From assembly GCA_003445855.1 (NCBI GenBank), contig DMCG01000028.1, positions 1 through 11,201 of the forward strand: a DNA stretch of 11,201 nt, read 5' to 3'. The notes beneath the pieces were generated by a model. It was not told the DNA's origin and did no database searches. It saw only the letters and a list, made by a program, of their open reading frames with translations. The position numbers were made by a program, and so were the translations under genes. The number at the start of each line of letters is the position of its first letter. The stretch's first letter is position 1. This document shows positions 1-6,296 of the stretch, piece after piece. The stretch is from Spartobacteria bacterium. GTDB lineage: Bacteria > Verrucomicrobiota > Verrucomicrobiia > Chthoniobacterales > UBA10450.

Positions 1-1329
1 GTCAAGAAAGAACCAGGCAACGATCTTTATCAATTTAATCTTGCCGCATTGCAAATTCGCTCCGCCGAAAAGGAAAAAAGCGCAAACGCGCGCGCCACCC
101 TCGACCGGCTTAGCAAGCTCACTTCTTTCCGAACCGGGGCATTACGCGCGTTGCTGAACGATGCCGTGGACCGCAACGATTTTCCCGCAGCCGACACACT
201 CGCTCAGCAGCTCCAGATGTCGCAACAGGTCACCTTCAGCGATTATCTGCTTTGTTTGAATTTTTATCGCAAGCTCGATGATAAAAAATTCGAAGCGCTG
301 CTGGAAAAGGTAAAACCAGTTGCCGCGCGCGATCCGTCCGATCTCGCGCTCCTCATGGATTGGATGAATAACAACGGTCTCTCTAGGGAAGTTCTCAGTT
401 GGACCGACAAATTGTCCTCCAACATCACGACTCATCCGCCAGTCGCCATCGAGGTTGCCGAAGCATTTGCCAATTTGAAAAACTGGTCGCGGCTCAAGCG
501 CTGGACCCGCACCGGCTCATGGATGGACGCGGATTATTTACGGCTCGCCTACCAGGCTTTTGCCGCGCGCGAATCGCGGCAATCCATCGCCGACGCGGAA
601 TTCGCCTCGCTCTGGCGCGCAGCCGAGCGAGACGCCGACGACCAACCCGACCGGGAAATCAAGCTCGCACGGCTCGCGACCAAGTGGAATTTGTCGATCG
701 AAGCGGATGAACTTTGGTCACGCGTTTCCCGAAATCCTTCGACCCGACGCGAAGCGCTTGATTCGCTTTATCGCCTTTATCGCGCGAACAACGAAATCAG
801 AAAAGTCTATGACGTTCTTCAGCGTTTGCACGAAAGCTCTCCGAATGAACCGGCCATCACCGCGAACCTCGCGCGGCTTGGCCTAACTATCGACCAAAAC
901 ACAATTGAGGCACAGCAACTCGCAAAAGAAGCTTACGATCGCGCGCCCAAAGACGTTAATTGCGCTGTCACCTACGCGTTCTCTCTCTACAGCATGGGCC
1001 GCACAACCGAGGGGCTCGAGATCATAAAAAAATTACCGCCCGATCAATTGCACGATCCCCACGCCGCGGTTTATATCGCGCTGCTTTTGCTCGATGAAAA
1101 CCAGACCGAGGCGGCCCGGGAGTACATAGAAGGCGCGGAGCGAGGTCCGATTTATCTCGAAGAAAAAAGATTACTCGACGAAGCCAGGACCAAGCTCGCT
1201 TCGGCTTCGCCCACCCCATCGCCGCCGCCTTCGCCGCCGCCACCGGTAACTCCAACACCAGCACCGGCACCCACGCCAGGATCGACATCGGCGCCATCCC
1301 CCGCGCCTACATCGTCGGCTTTGCGATAA
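1..1329 (+). CDS. TPR-like repeat protein with proline-rich C-terminus (5' end outside window)
   Basis: The frame is open from base 1 to a TAA at 1327-1329, giving 442 visible residues, so the true start lies to the left; the TTG at 49 has no clear ribosome site and is probably internal. The visible protein is mostly amphipathic helices with TPR/SEL-like spacing of Ala, Leu, Tyr and acidic residues (for example LARLGLTIDQNTIEAQQLAK and AVTYAFSLYSMGRTTEGLEI), which suggests a helical-repeat scaffold for protein-protein contacts. The last roughly 40 residues are a low-complexity Pro/Ser/Thr/Ala tail (PTPSPPPSPPPP, TPAPAPTPG) coded by GCC/CCG-rich DNA at about 1200-1320. Such tails often act as flexible linkers or wall-exposed segments. 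No catalytic motif is visible. The gene converges on rtcB with only 4 bases between the stop codons. The TPR assignment rests on pattern, not on alignment. Confidence 0.7.
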   Translation, partial: VKKEPGNDLYQFNLAALQIRSAEKEKSANARATLDRLSKLTSFRTGALRALLNDAVDRNDFPAADTLAQQLQMSQQVTFSDYLLCLNFYRKLDDKKFEALLEKVKPVAARDPSDLALLMDWMNNNGLSREVLSWTDKLSSNITTHPPVAIEVAEAFANLKNWSRLKRWTRTGSWMDADYLRLAYQAFAARESRQSIADAEFASLWRAAERDADDQPDREIKLARLATKWNLSIEADELWSRVSRNPSTRREALDSLYRLYRANNEIRKVYDVLQRLHESSPNEPAITANLARLGLTIDQNTIEAQQLAKEAYDRAPKDVNCAVTYAFSLYSMGRTTEGLEIIKKLPPDQLHDPHAAVYIALLLLDENQTEAAREYIEGAERGPIYLEEKRLLDEARTKLASASPTPSPPPSPPPPVTPTPAPAPTPGSTSAPSPAPTSSALR

Positions 1330-1333
1330 TAGG

Positions 1334-2509
1334 TCAATCTTTGTACGGATCGGCAATGTCGCGTCCGGCCATCGCCACGCCCAGCGGACGCAAGGTATGC
1401 AACACTCGAATCGTTCCCGCATGCGCGGCGAGAACATCCGGAAGGCGCCGATATGCCTGCGGCGCTTCGTCAAGATCGCCGCCACGCAAAACAACATGTC
1501 GATCTTGCAGCCATTTCATCATTTCATCATGCCTAACGAGTCCATCCTGCCGGATTCGCTTGTTGCCAACTCTGACAAAACGGCCTTTCGCCGCCGTCCG
1601 CGACATTATCCGCCCGGCGCCGTGAATCGTCGAGAAGAGCGCTTCGCGCGAGATCGAAGAATCGACGCCTTCGATGATCACCGCGTCATCGCCCATGCTT
1701 CCACCGACGAAACCTTTTTGTCCGGGAAAAGCAGGCGTCGCACCTTTGCGCACCACCCAATACTCCTGGTCATCATGTTTTTCCCGCCACGCAAAGTTGT
1801 GATGATTGTGCACTTCATCCACGATCTTCGCGCCCAGAATTCCGCGCACGACGTGCCGCGCCACGGCTTCGCGTCCCGCATAAGCGTAACGACCCGCCAG
1901 ATGCATTCCAGTCAGATAATCGCTCCCGATCGCCGATTTTTCATCGACAACGGTCGGCGGCACATCCATTCCATCTTTGCCGCCGGCGGCTTTTAAAAAA
2001 TGCGTCGCCGTTTTGTGCCCGAGTCCGCGCGACCCGAAATGCACACCGACCCAAATCCAATCCTCTTCATCGGCGAAAAGATCGACATAGTGATTTCCGC
2101 CGCCGACGGTGCCGAGTTGATCGGCGGCCGTCGATTTTAATCCACGCATTGGCTCTACTTGCCAAGCCGGATCGTCAAACAGCTCGTGCTCGACACGTGT
2201 TTTGCTTTTGCGACCAATGCCGAATGAAATGTCGCGCACAACGTCGTCCATGATTTTGTCGATCTTCGGCGCGATCTGCTCCCGTTTCGCATCCGTGCGG
2301 ATGGCAAGGTTCCCGCAGGCTATATCGAACCCGACGCCGCTGAGCGAAATTTTGTCCTGGTAGGCAACGACGCCGCCGATCGGTTGCGCATAACCTTTAT
2401 GTCCATCCGCGCAAAGCACACTGCGCTCACCACCTGCCGCGACGCACGTTTCCATTTGCTTGATCGTCGCTTCGTCGTGCTGCCCGAAGATCTTTGTCTT
2501 GTTTGCCAT
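1334..2509 (-). CDS. rtcB: RNA-splicing ligase RtcB family
   Basis: RtcB joins RNA ends bearing a 2',3'-cyclic phosphate or 3'-phosphate to 5'-OH ends, using GTP and Mn2+ through a His-GMP intermediate; in bacteria it serves RNA repair. The family motifs are present in order (numbering from the ATG): ADGHKGYAQPIGG near 34-46, SGVGFDIACG with metal-ligand Asp62/Cys65, GTVGGGNH with His140, VHFGSRGLGH with His157, VHNHHNF near 233-239, RKGATPAFPGQ near 254-264, and STIHGAGRIMSR with the presumed guanylylated His296. The C-terminal DEAPQAY...LHTLRP block also matches. The ATG at 2509 gives 391 aa, close to the usual 400 or so. A TTG at 2554 would add 15 residues (KSSPSVRALLRAGL) that do not resemble the family, so I chose the ATG. 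The ligase starts 49 bases after the stop of a 2H phosphoesterase gene on the same strand, probably one transcript. Confidence 0.95.
   Translation of the reverse strand: MANKTKIFGQHDEATIKQMETCVAAGGERSVLCADGHKGYAQPIGGVVAYQDKISLSGVGFDIACGNLAIRTDAKREQIAPKIDKIMDDVVRDISFGIGRKSKTRVEHELFDDPAWQVEPMRGLKSTAADQLGTVGGGNHYVDLFADEEDWIWVGVHFGSRGLGHKTATHFLKAAGGKDGMDVPPTVVDEKSAIGSDYLTGMHLAGRYAYAGREAVARHVVRGILGAKIVDEVHNHHNFAWREKHDDQEYWVVRKGATPAFPGQKGFVGGSMGDDAVIIEGVDSSISREALFSTIHGAGRIMSRTAAKGRFVRVGNKRIRQDGLVRHDEMMKWLQDRHVVLRGGDLDEAPQAYRRLPDVLAAHAGTIRVLHTLRPLGVAMAGRDIADPYKD
1497..1506 (+). repeat. TGTCGATCTT motif, copy 1
   Basis: Inside rtcB, where the reverse strand reads across codons for Gln-Asp-Arg-His. 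Confidence 0.85.
2078..2087 (-). repeat. TGTCGATCTT motif, copy 2
   Basis: Inside rtcB, coding Val-Asp-Leu just after the GGGNH motif. Confidence 0.85.
2257..2266 (+). repeat. TGTCGATCTT motif, copy 3
   Basis: Inside rtcB, coding Lys-Ile-Asp in APKIDKIMDD. Confidence 0.85.
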
Positions 2510-2558
2510 CAGTCCAGCTCTCAATAAAGCTCGGACTGATGGCGAAGATTTCAATCAG

Positions 2559-3080
2559 CTACCGTTCGAGTGACTTCGTTGCAATAATGCGCCATGCTTC
2601 GACATCCGCGCGATCATGCACGGGTAAATGACAGCGCACCGCCTTAATCGAATCGAAAAGGACTTCGTTGAACGGCAATCTAATCGTGGACGCGAGTTCC
2701 TTTTCCACCGCCGCCGGGATTTTCTTGTAAAGAAGACTCACGTGCGGATCGCGCACGAACTTGCCGCGCGATTTCGTCGCGCGCCGAAGATCGACAATAA
2801 GTTTTTCGAGTGTGTTGTTCGATTTGAATCGCACGAAAAGTGTCTTGGTGAATTTGGATGAAAAACTGATTTCTCGCAGGCGCAGTTGGATCGATGATGC
2901 GTCAATCTGCTCGAGAATTTGTTTGGGTGCTTGTCGATCTTCCGCGGTCACGAGAAGTGTAAGATGCGGTTCGAAGCGCGGTGCATCGAATCGTTTGGCG
3001 AGAATACGAATCAGCTCGCAAAACAATTCGCGTTTCGGCTCCGCGAGAATGAGCCAGTAAACAAGAACGGATTTTTTCAT
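2559..3080 (-). CDS. 2H phosphoesterase: cyclic phosphodiesterase / 2'-5' RNA ligase-like
   Basis: This 173-aa protein carries the two HxT/Sx motifs that define the 2H phosphoesterase superfamily: FEPHLTL (His39, Thr41) and DPHVSLLY (His113, Ser115). Spacing, size and the PHVSLLY wording resemble the plant-type cyclic phosphodiesterase branch, which opens ADP-ribose 1'',2''-cyclic phosphate and nucleoside 2',3'-cyclic phosphates; LigT/ThpR is the alternative. The start is the ATG at 3078-3080 (MKKSVLVYW). A longer frame to 3137 exists, but its first 19 codons are read out of a REP palindrome (3082-3142) and look spurious. No Shine-Dalgarno site precedes the ATG, because the REP ends one base upstream. 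It is followed by rtcB on the same strand. Both enzymes act on 2',3'-cyclic phosphate RNA ends, so a shared RNA-repair role is likely, though that is inference. Confidence 0.85.
   Translation of the reverse strand: MKKSVLVYWLILAEPKRELFCELIRILAKRFDAPRFEPHLTLLVTAEDRQAPKQILEQIDASSIQLRLREISFSSKFTKTLFVRFKSNNTLEKLIVDLRRATKSRGKFVRDPHVSLLYKKIPAAVEKELASTIRLPFNEVLFDSIKAVRCHLPVHDRADVEAWRIIATKSLER
2787..2796 (-). repeat. TGTCGATCTT motif, copy 4
   Basis: Inside the 2H phosphoesterase gene, coding Val-Asp-Leu in LIVDLRR. Confidence 0.85.
2932..2941 (+). repeat. TGTCGATCTT motif, copy 5
   Basis: Inside the 2H phosphoesterase gene, across codons for Asp-Arg-Gln. Confidence 0.85.
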
Positions 3081-3081
3081 G

Positions 3082-3142
3082 CTGTAGCGGCGCTCTGTGA
3101 GCGTCGCATTATTCATCCGACGGTCATAGACCGCCACTACAG
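3082..3142. repeat. REP pair (BIME-like palindrome) with GTAG heads
   Basis: A 61-bp inverted element whose ends read CTGTAGCGGC and, on the other strand, CTGTAGTGGC. Each end continues into a small hairpin with a 3-base loop: GCGCTC-TGT-GAGCGTC on the left, and GGCGGTC-TAT-GACCGTC read from the right. A GTAG foot followed by a hairpin is the known layout of REP sequences mobilised by RAYT (TnpA-REP) transposases. It lies directly against the start codon of the 2H phosphoesterase gene. Confidence 0.75.
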
Positions 3143-3147
3143 TCGGA

Positions 3148-3157
3148 TGTCGATCTT
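3148..3157 (+). repeat. TGTCGATCTT motif, copy 6
   Basis: Runs into the TAA stop of the DUF1326 gene; with flanks it forms the 14-mer GGATGTCGATCTTA (3145-3158), mirrored at copy 7. Confidence 0.85.
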
Positions 3158-3899
3158 ACGTGCCGGATTTTTCCGTCGCGGCCACGTCCTTCGAACTAAT
3201 GTCGACAGTGATCATGAATCCGTTCGATCCTTTGAACTCAAACGCTTTGTCACCCGCGCGATACGCCTCCACCGCGTTTGGCATCATGATGAAGCCGTCA
3301 TTTCGCGGCACGCCCCAGTATTTCAAATTCTGGATCACGATCGGATCGTCCGTCATTCCCTTGAACTTGTTCAGAACCACTTCGCCAGTTTTGCCATCGT
3401 CCATCTTCGCTTCGGCATGGTCCCTGGACGCGGTCCACGTCATTTTCGCATCCTGCGCAACGCTGAATGAATTCCATTTCACCGGGTAAACGTGACCGAG
3501 GATCGCTTTGATGCCGTCGCGCTGTGCCGGCGTGACTGACGGGTCGAAGGTCAAGGCCGCCCAATCCATCTGACCTTTCGAGAAATCTCCGCCGAGATCG
3601 CCCGCCACCCAAAACTTTGCGCCATCGAGTTTCGTGCTGCCGTAACTTCCGTGGTTAACTTTATAGGCGTTGTTGAATTTGCAGAAATGTTCGCCGCCTT
3701 CGCCATGTGAGTGGCCCGCGTGCTCGCCGTGCGCCGCTGGTTTATCGTTGAAATAACACTGGCAAAACATCGGGCAACTGCACGCCTCGATGATGCTCGC
3801 GTTCATTGACCACTCAGGCGCGGCGGATTGAGGATTTGCCGCCACGAGAGAGCGCGCCATAAAAAAAACTGCTGCGACAAGAAGTGAAAACGTTTTCAT
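3156..3899 (-). CDS. Secreted DUF1326 family protein with His-rich insert
   Basis: 247 aa starting with a classic signal peptide (MKTFSLLVAAVFFMARSLVAA), so probably exported. The mature part opens with the DUF1326 signature: Trp30, then EACSCPMFCQCYF with Cys40, 42, 46 and 48, and a further Cys73. Between the Cys cluster and Cys73 is a His-rich stretch (HGEHAGHSHGEGGEH, His57 to His71) that looks able to bind a soft metal such as Cu or Zn; that is inference, since DUF1326 has no established function. The rest (about 80-247) fits the family body, ending in a Ser/Lys tail. The ATG at 3899 has a strong AGGAG site 6 bases upstream and a good sigma70-type promoter, so it is likely its own transcription unit. 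The TAA stop overlaps one copy of the TGTCGATCTT motif. Confidence 0.85.
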   Translation of the reverse strand: MKTFSLLVAAVFFMARSLVAANPQSAAPEWSMNASIIEACSCPMFCQCYFNDKPAAHGEHAGHSHGEGGEHFCKFNNAYKVNHGSYGSTKLDGAKFWVAGDLGGDFSKGQMDWAALTFDPSVTPAQRDGIKAILGHVYPVKWNSFSVAQDAKMTWTASRDHAEAKMDDGKTGEVVLNKFKGMTDDPIVIQNLKYWGVPRNDGFIMMPNAVEAYRAGDKAFEFKGSNGFMITVDISSKDVAATEKSGT

Positions 3900-3926
3900 A
3901 AAAAGCTCCTGGGTTTTGGTTTTCTG

Positions 3927-3954
3927 ATTATCGCGCCCAGCTTTTTTCGGTCAA
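3927..3954 (-). promoter_or_regulatory. Predicted sigma70-type promoter for the DUF1326 gene
   Basis: On the minus strand a -35 box TTGACC (3954-3949) and a -10 box GATAAT (3932-3927) are 16 bases apart, each matching 5 of 6 consensus bases. They stand about 27 bases upstream of the ATG at 3899, leaving a short leader that contains the AGGAG ribosome site (3910-3906). Confidence 0.55.
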
Positions 3955-3967
3955 GATAATTAGCGAT

Positions 3968-3977
3968 AAGATCGACA
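3968..3977 (-). repeat. TGTCGATCTT motif, copy 7
   Basis: Intergenic, upstream of the DUF1326 promoter, between divergent genes; part of TAAGATCGACATCC (3967-3980). Confidence 0.85.
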
Positions 3978-4070
3978 TCCTTGATGGAGCAACGCCGCAC
4001 CCCATTCGCTTCGGCCATTTCGGAGGCGTAGCCTTGCGCCAACGCACACTTCTGCGAAAGGTTTTACTCA

Positions 4071-4430
4071 ATGCCTACGAATATTCTCGGAACCGAATTG
4101 AAATGTTGTTGCCGCGATCCTGTGACCGGGTTCTATCGCGACGGTTACTGCCGCACCGGGCCGGAAGATGTCGGTCAGCACACGGTTTGCGTGCAAGCCA
4201 CGCGCGAGTTTCTGGATTTTTCCGTGCTCGATGGAAACGACTTGGTCACGCCACATCCGGAATGGGGCTTCCCCGGACTCGAACCCGGCGACAAGTGGTG
4301 CATTTGCGTCACGCGCTGGAAGGACGCGCTTGAGCGCGGCGTCGCGGCACCTGTCGATCTTGAGGCGACGCATTCCTCCGCGCTGGAATTCGTCACATTG
4401 GAAGATTTAAAGGCGCACGCGCTTAAGTAA
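4071..4430 (+). CDS. DUF2237 family protein
   Basis: A 119-aa soluble protein that matches the DUF2237 family from end to end: NILGTEL near the N-terminus, DPVTGFYRDGYCRTGPEDVG (17-35), HTVC at 37-40, REFLDFS...GNDL, WGFPGLEPGDKWCICVTRW (65-83) and PVDLEATH (94-101). Conserved Cys residues occur at 12-14, 27, 40, 77 and 79, suggesting a small Cys-rich fold; no biochemical role is established for the family. The ATG at 4071 has a GAAAGG ribosome site 9 bases upstream, which settles the start. It is divergent from the DUF1326 gene (171 bases between starts) and converges on the WcbI-like gene with 22 bases between stops. Full family length, no sign of damage. Confidence 0.9.
   Translation: MPTNILGTELKCCCRDPVTGFYRDGYCRTGPEDVGQHTVCVQATREFLDFSVLDGNDLVTPHPEWGFPGLEPGDKWCICVTRWKDALERGVAAPVDLEATHSSALEFVTLEDLKAHALK
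4352..4361 (+). repeat. TGTCGATCTT motif, copy 8
   Basis: Inside the DUF2237 gene, coding Val-Asp-Leu in APVDLEATH, a conserved part of that family. Confidence 0.85.
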
Positions 4431-4452
4431 AAGAACCCAATCTTTATTTTTG

Positions 4453-5394
4453 TTAACCGACTGCCGCCATCGCAGCGGCGCGCTGACTTACGCAATACCC
4501 AATCATCTCGCGGAAGTACTCTTCGTAGGAGTAGGTCCTTTTGAGAAATGGATGGAGTGCATCGCGCTGGTACCACTGTAGTCCCAGGGCTTCGGCCACG
4601 CGCGGATGGATTGGAGTCACAGCAACGCCAAGTGGTCCTCTCGGCGCTGGAAAATACACGCGCAGGGTTTCATCGATGTCGCCTCGCTCGAGCGCTGGCT
4701 CCATGGTTGCCAAGGTGTGGAACAAACGCTGTAGGAGCTCGCGCAGTGCAAGCGTTGTGGGATGGTTTACAGTCCAGTGCAATCGCTCGCGCCGAAAATG
4801 CTCCATCACCCATCCGCCCATCTTTACCTCGCAATGACTGTCTCGCTCCGCTTGCCGTGATTCTTCCAGTTCAATCAGACGCTTCAGGTTCGGCCGATAC
4901 TGCTGCCAGCCGTTCAGATAGTAATCGAGGATCTCATCCGGCTTCATCCCTTTGTCCACGCATTCCAAAATGATGCGATCGCCATACGGAAATGCGCCCC
5001 ATGGAACCTGCGGCGGACTCGGCTTGTTGTACGCATTCGCGCAACCGAACGGCCAGAGCAGATGGAAATCGAGCGAGGGAAAATGCACCTTGATGCAATC
5101 GCTCGGAAGCTGGTCGCTGTACGGAAATGGCGTAGGCAAGTGCTGGCGCAAAAATATCCGACAGTTTGCCAACTCTTCCGGCTGAAGCGGCGCATTTGCT
5201 TTTGCTGGCGTCTCAAGGTTTGCGAAAAAAATGACGCGAAACAGCGGCCGAACAACGCGCGTCTTTTTCAGAATGTTGGCGATCGCTCCTGCCTGGCAAT
5301 TACCATGGACGATTATTGTCTGACACGGAGGATCCGGCGCTTGCGCTTCCTTGTCCGGCGTTTCGACCTTCTGATGGAATGGCTTGTGGCTCAT
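4453..5394 (-). CDS. WcbI-like polysaccharide biosynthesis / putative acetyltransferase protein
   Basis: 313 aa with no signal peptide. After a charged 24-residue lead comes TIIVHGNCQAGAIANIL (26-42); the beta-strand plus GNCQ motif is the hallmark of the WcbI family (capsule biosynthesis, thought to transfer acyl groups on polysaccharide). Further family-like features are FRVIFFANLE, the block PSLDFHLLWPFGCANAY, then GAFPYGDRIIL, and a late HWTVNHPT motif near 230-240 that could supply a catalytic His. The C-terminal third resembles the region that closes the active site in such proteins. No glycosyltransferase or capsule genes stand beside it, so the substrate is unknown. The ATG at 5394 has only a weak GGGA site 12 bases upstream. 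Confidence rests mainly on the GNCQ region. Confidence 0.65.
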   Translation of the reverse strand: MSHKPFHQKVETPDKEAQAPDPPCQTIIVHGNCQAGAIANILKKTRVVRPLFRVIFFANLETPAKANAPLQPEELANCRIFLRQHLPTPFPYSDQLPSDCIKVHFPSLDFHLLWPFGCANAYNKPSPPQVPWGAFPYGDRIILECVDKGMKPDEILDYYLNGWQQYRPNLKRLIELEESRQAERDSHCEVKMGGWVMEHFRRERLHWTVNHPTTLALRELLQRLFHTLATMEPALERGDIDETLRVYFPAPRGPLGVAVTPIHPRVAEALGLQWYQRDALHPFLKRTYSYEEYFREMIGYCVSQRAAAMAAVG

Positions 5395-5592
5395 GGTCGA
5401 TTTTTCCCGGCGACGGTTGCAACGAAAACCGAAGCGGAAAGATTTACAGGCACGCGAACTGAAATTAACGATGGCCGCGCTCTATGAGCACCGGAGATTT
5501 GGCCGTCGGGCACGTAAAAGCGTTGAGGTGTTCGCAGGTCCAGTGAAAGTGCCAGCACAATCAACCGAATCCTGAAGCTCAGCGCCGCGATC
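5395..5592. other. 198-base spacer with possible REP remnant
   Basis: No credible gene. At 5479-5489 the hairpin GCTC-TAT-GAGC shares 13 bases (GCGCTCTATGAGC) with the intact REP at 8212-8237 but lacks the GTAG head, so it may be a decayed copy or chance. Confidence 0.3.
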
Positions 5593-6099
5593 CTACTGTT
5601 TCCTCCGAAAATCGAAGCAGGTAGTTTCTTCCTTGCCGTTCTGCAAATATGTCCATTCTTCGATGTGATGGTTGGCGCCGTCGAAGATGAAGGCAACCTG
5701 CTGCATGTGGCCAGCGTCAGGCTGGATGTTGGTTCCGTCTTTGAACTTGAAGACGAGCCGGCTTGGATCGCCGCCGGACACTAACACCATGCGCGGCTGG
5801 TTGTGCGCGGCGCAGTAATGCGTCGCCATCAGATTGTTGCCGTCCATGTGAAACATCGTGATCATTTCGTGCGGCGTATCTTCATCAAGCCAACTCGCGA
5901 GCGCAGAGCCATCCGAAACCAATTTGAAGCGCACGTGGGTATCGAGTGGTTTGCCATTTTCGTTTACCGTGCCTTGCCAGGAACCAACGAGTGTTTTCAT
6001 TTTGTCGTAAGCCGGGCTTTTCCCGATTTTGGACATTTGTTCGGCCGCGAATAACGCAGCAGAAGCAAGAACAAGCATTAAAACGATTCTGATTCGCAT
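5593..6099 (-). CDS. Secreted lipocalin-like (DUF1579-like) hypothetical protein
   Basis: 168 aa. A signal peptide (MRIRIVLMLVLASAALFAAE) indicates export. The mature domain begins with LVGSWQGTV (38-45), the Gly-x-Trp of lipocalin-like beta barrels, then alternates short beta strands: THVRFKLVSDGSALASW, HEMITMFHMDGNNLMATHYC (78-96), QPRMVLV, RLVFKFKDGT, QQVAFIFDG and HHIEEWTYLQNG. This layout is seen in many uncharacterised secreted proteins of soil bacteria that estimate a 'relative effect' or bind a ligand; no catalytic residues are evident. The ATG at 6099 is preceded by AGGAGG 6 bases upstream, a near-perfect ribosome site. It stands alone between a WcbI-like gene and the divergent lolC. 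I cannot give it a function. Confidence 0.7.
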   Translation of the reverse strand: MRIRIVLMLVLASAALFAAEQMSKIGKSPAYDKMKTLVGSWQGTVNENGKPLDTHVRFKLVSDGSALASWLDEDTPHEMITMFHMDGNNLMATHYCAAHNQPRMVLVSGGDPSRLVFKFKDGTNIQPDAGHMQQVAFIFDGANHHIEEWTYLQNGKEETTCFDFRRKQ

Positions 6100-6119
6100 A
6101 ACGACCTCCTGAAAATTTT

Positions 6120-6129
6120 TGTCGATCTT
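6120..6129 (+). repeat. TGTCGATCTT motif, copy 9
   Basis: Intergenic, about 20 bases upstream of the lipocalin-like gene's ATG, just beyond its ribosome site. Confidence 0.85.
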
Positions 6130-6161
6130 GAACTCGCGTACGCCAATCGTCGAGCGTTTCC

Positions 6162-6249
6162 CGTAGCGGCGCTCTGCGAGCGTCGCATTAACTTTTCGAC
6201 CGACGGTTCCTTCGACTCTGCTCAGGACAGGCGCCGACCGCCGCTACAA
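6162..6249. repeat. REP pair (BIME) with a second repeat lodged in one hairpin loop
   Basis: The ends are CGTAGCGGCG and, read from the right, TTGTAGCGGCG. The left hairpin is GCGCTC-TGC-GAGCGTC. The right hairpin (GGCGGT ... ACCGTCGG) has its 3-base loop replaced by about 28 bases that include TTCGACTCTGCTCAGGACAG (6211-6230), a type of sequence scattered in many bacterial genomes. The right end supplies TACAAT (6245-6250), a possible -10 box for the permease gene, but no matching -35 is visible. The rest of 6100-6296 holds only a TGTCGATCTT copy. Confidence 0.7.
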
Positions 6250-6296
6250 TTTCAATTCTGGCAAATCGAGAGATTTCCATCCACGGTATCGGCGAA

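Noticed and set aside
1200..1320. GCC/CCG-rich run as a possible tandem repeat or CRISPR-like array
   Set aside because: It is in frame and simply codes the Pro/Ser-rich protein tail; no regular repeat-spacer unit.
1397..1996. A 199-codon plus-strand frame opposite rtcB
   Set aside because: It is antisense to well-conserved RtcB motifs and its product has no recognisable features.
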